From contig JAYUHK010000054.1 in NCBI GenBank assembly GCA_043767025.1, positions 1 through 25,758 of the forward strand: a stretch of DNA of 25,758 bases, read 5' to 3'. Both the position numbers and the translations under genes were made by a program. This DNA is from JAYUHK01 sp043767025. Its GTDB lineage: Bacteria; Bacteroidota; Bacteroidia; Chitinophagales; Saprospiraceae. The notes under the pieces are model-generated. The model searched no databases. It saw only the letters and a program-made list of their open reading frames with translations, and was not told where the DNA came from. Positions 24,285 to 25,758 of the stretch are shown here, piece after piece (positions within the stretch are counted from its first letter, which is position 1; each line of letters begins with the position of its first letter).

Positions 24285-25487
24285 ATGCAACTTAATTTTC
24301 AAAATAAAAAAGCACTTGTCCGTGTAGATTTTAATGTTCCGCTCGACAAACAATATCAAATCACGGACGACACTCGAATGCGCGCTGCCGTGCCGACCAT
24401 TCAAGAAATCTTGAAGCAAGGTGGCTCCGTAATTTTGATGTCGCATTTGGGGCGACCTATCGAAAAACCCAACTCCGACGGCAGCATCAACAAAGCAAAA
24501 TTTACGCTTCGACACCTCACAGCGCACCTTTCAGAGTTGTTGGGTAAAAATATCCAATTCGCAGAGGATTGTTTAGGCGAGTCGGCTCAAAAAATGGCTG
24601 CCGAACTTCGCGCAGGAGAAATTTTACTTTTAGAAAATACACGTTTTCACGAAGAAGAAGAAAAAGGCGACCACGAATTTGCAAAAAAATTGGCTTCGCT
24701 CGGCGACCTCTACGTAAACGATGCCTTCGGAACTGCTCACCGTGCGCACGCTTCGACGACCACTGTGGCGCATTTTTTTGATAAAAATCACAAGTGTTTT
24801 GGCTACCTCATGGATGCTGAACTTGCCAATGCAAAGCGAGTTTTGGAGCAACCTGCGCGCCCGCTTTTGGCGATTGTGGGCGGTGCCAAAGTATCGGATA
24901 AGATTTTATTGCTCGAAAGATTGATGAATTTGGCGGATAAAATCATCGTCGGCGGCGGCATGGCATATACTTTTATGAAAGCGCAGGGTGGTCACATCGG
25001 CAATTCCCTCTGCGAAGACGACCGTTTGGAACTCGCTGACGAGTTGATAATCAAGGCAAAAGAAAAAGGAGTCGAGTTTTTACTGCCCGAAGATTCTATC
25101 GTTGCGGAGGGATTCTCTAACGAAGCAAACTTCACGACCGCCGACAGCAAAGCCGTCCCCGACGCTTGGATGGCACTTGATATTGGCGTAAAAGCCTGCG
25201 CATCGTTCAAAGAAGCCATATTATCCTCCAAAACTATCCTCTGGAATGGTCCGATGGGTGTTTTTGAAATGTCCAACTTTGCCAACGGCACCAATACTGT
25301 AGCCCACGCCATCGCAGACGCTACGAGTGCGGGAGCGTTTTCGCTCATTGGCGGCGGCGATTCGGTCGCTGCACTCCAACAGTCGGGATTGACGGACCGA
25401 GTGAGCTATGTTTCGACTGGCGGCGGAGCTATGCTTGAGTTTTTGGAGGGCAAAGTGCTGCCCGGCGTAGCCGCTATTTTGGAGTAG
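24285..25487 (+). CDS. pgk: Phosphoglycerate kinase
   Basis: 400 residues, usual length. Transfers phosphate from 1,3-bisphosphoglycerate to ADP, the step after GAPDH. N-terminal signature ALVRVDFNVPLD, SHLGRP, the basic-patch segment GDLYVNDAFGTAHRAHAST, nucleotide-binding VGGAKVSDKI and GGGMAYTF, and C-terminal WNGPMGVFE and GGGDSVAAL are all present. GC-rich codon use like gapA. The start at 24285 gives MQLNFQNKKALVRVDF, the family's normal N-terminus. With only 22 bases between the terminator and the ATG, expression must come from a promoter overlapping the terminator or from read-through of gapA transcripts. Confidence 0.98.
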   Translation: MQLNFQNKKALVRVDFNVPLDKQYQITDDTRMRAAVPTIQEILKQGGSVILMSHLGRPIEKPNSDGSINKAKFTLRHLTAHLSELLGKNIQFAEDCLGESAQKMAAELRAGEILLLENTRFHEEEEKGDHEFAKKLASLGDLYVNDAFGTAHRAHASTTTVAHFFDKNHKCFGYLMDAELANAKRVLEQPARPLLAIVGGAKVSDKILLLERLMNLADKIIVGGGMAYTFMKAQGGHIGNSLCEDDRLELADELIIKAKEKGVEFLLPEDSIVAEGFSNEANFTTADSKAVPDAWMALDIGVKACASFKEAILSSKTILWNGPMGVFEMSNFANGTNTVAHAIADATSAGAFSLIGGGDSVAALQQSGLTDRVSYVSTGGGAMLEFLEGKVLPGVAAILE

Positions 25488-25556
25488 AAGAGTGGGGAGG
25501 AAGGGGCGGCAGACAGAAAAAAAGAGGTAATTAAAAAATACTTATAATCTCCCACC

Positions 25557-25598
25557 AAAAAAAAGCCGCAAGTTTTTCTTAAAAAAACTCACGGCTTT
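25557..25598 (-). terminator. Intrinsic terminator for a minus-strand gene to the right
   Basis: Stem 25562-25568 with 25592-25598 (AAAGCCG/CGGCTTT), a short mismatch, then 25571-25577 with 25583-25589. On the minus strand it is followed by eight T (25557-25564 are A). On the plus strand only three T follow, so it serves mainly a minus-strand transcript entering from beyond 25758; it may also help end pgk. No convincing reading frame of that gene is visible in the last 160 bases; a 15-bp inverted repeat lies at 25730-25744. Confidence 0.7.
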
Positions 25599-25758
25599 GC
25601 GATTCATAGCTTTGTATTTTTGGGGAAAATAAAAACTGAAGATTGGAAGACTCATTAGGAATGTATCTAAAATAAACTACTCATTTTTTCTGCTAAATTA
25701 CAACCAATCACTGCGTTATTTTTTCGTTACAACGCTCTGCGTTGCGCCTCAAAAATGC

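Noticed and set aside
25600..25758. 3' end of a minus-strand protein gene at the right edge
   Set aside because: Frames are only 9-16 codons before stops and do not look like a recognisable C-terminus; only the terminator is supported.

Overview
The window looks like the chromosome of a low-GC Bacteroidota bacterium, probably from a gliding or type IX secretion lineage (Cytophagales, Saprospirales or Chitinophagales; the order cannot be fixed from this sequence). The evidence is two secreted proteins with C-terminal type IX secretion (T9SS) sorting domains, a long run of SprB-type repeats, several promoters with the Bacteroidota -7 element TAnnTTTG, little Shine-Dalgarno usage, an IS1595-family element, and a MopE-type metal-binding motif. 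No rRNA, tRNA or CRISPR array was seen.

Layout: (1) 1-85, the 3' end of an unidentified gene. (2) 377-7162, a giant secreted mosaic adhesin (FN3, proprotein-convertase P domain, MAM-like, MopE motif, lamin-tail, about 14 SprB repeats, T9SS tail), sharing a strong bidirectional terminator with (3) a convergent secreted C1 peptidase of the bleomycin hydrolase/PepC type. (4) 8479-10441, an intact IS1595-family insertion with 24-bp perfect inverted ends and an 8-bp target duplication. It carries two passenger genes besides its transposase and sits 52 bp upstream of the peptidase start. (5) 10590-16182, a minus-strand run of two tandem CotH-kinase paralogues, an SRPBCC protein and a GT-C-like membrane glycosyltransferase. 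(6) 16183-16848, the only long intergenic region, holding a promoter, a structured segment and a terminator that together suggest an undescribed small RNA of about 300 nt. (7) 16849-19523, a plus-strand run of an M43-like zinc metalloprotease with T9SS tail, a lipoprotein combining a DUF6438-like half with a subtilase-propeptide-like half, and a YiiX-like papain-fold hydrolase. (8) 19528-21476, ATPase and permease of a NitT/TauT-type ABC importer with no binding protein nearby. (9) A SAM-dependent methyltransferase and a small outer-membrane-type protein, divergent. (10) Glycolytic gapA and pgk, separated by an intrinsic terminator, followed by a minus-strand terminator that implies a minus-strand gene to the right.

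The most unusual signals lie outside the genes. The 9-mer TTTGTGACA occurs 16 times (both strands, several reading frames, intergenic DNA, one terminator loop) where base composition predicts fewer than one. There is the candidate small RNA between the CotH operon and the metalloprotease. A 67-bp leader element is shared by two distant sites with identical internal spacing. The IS element carries cargo and has outward-facing promoter elements.
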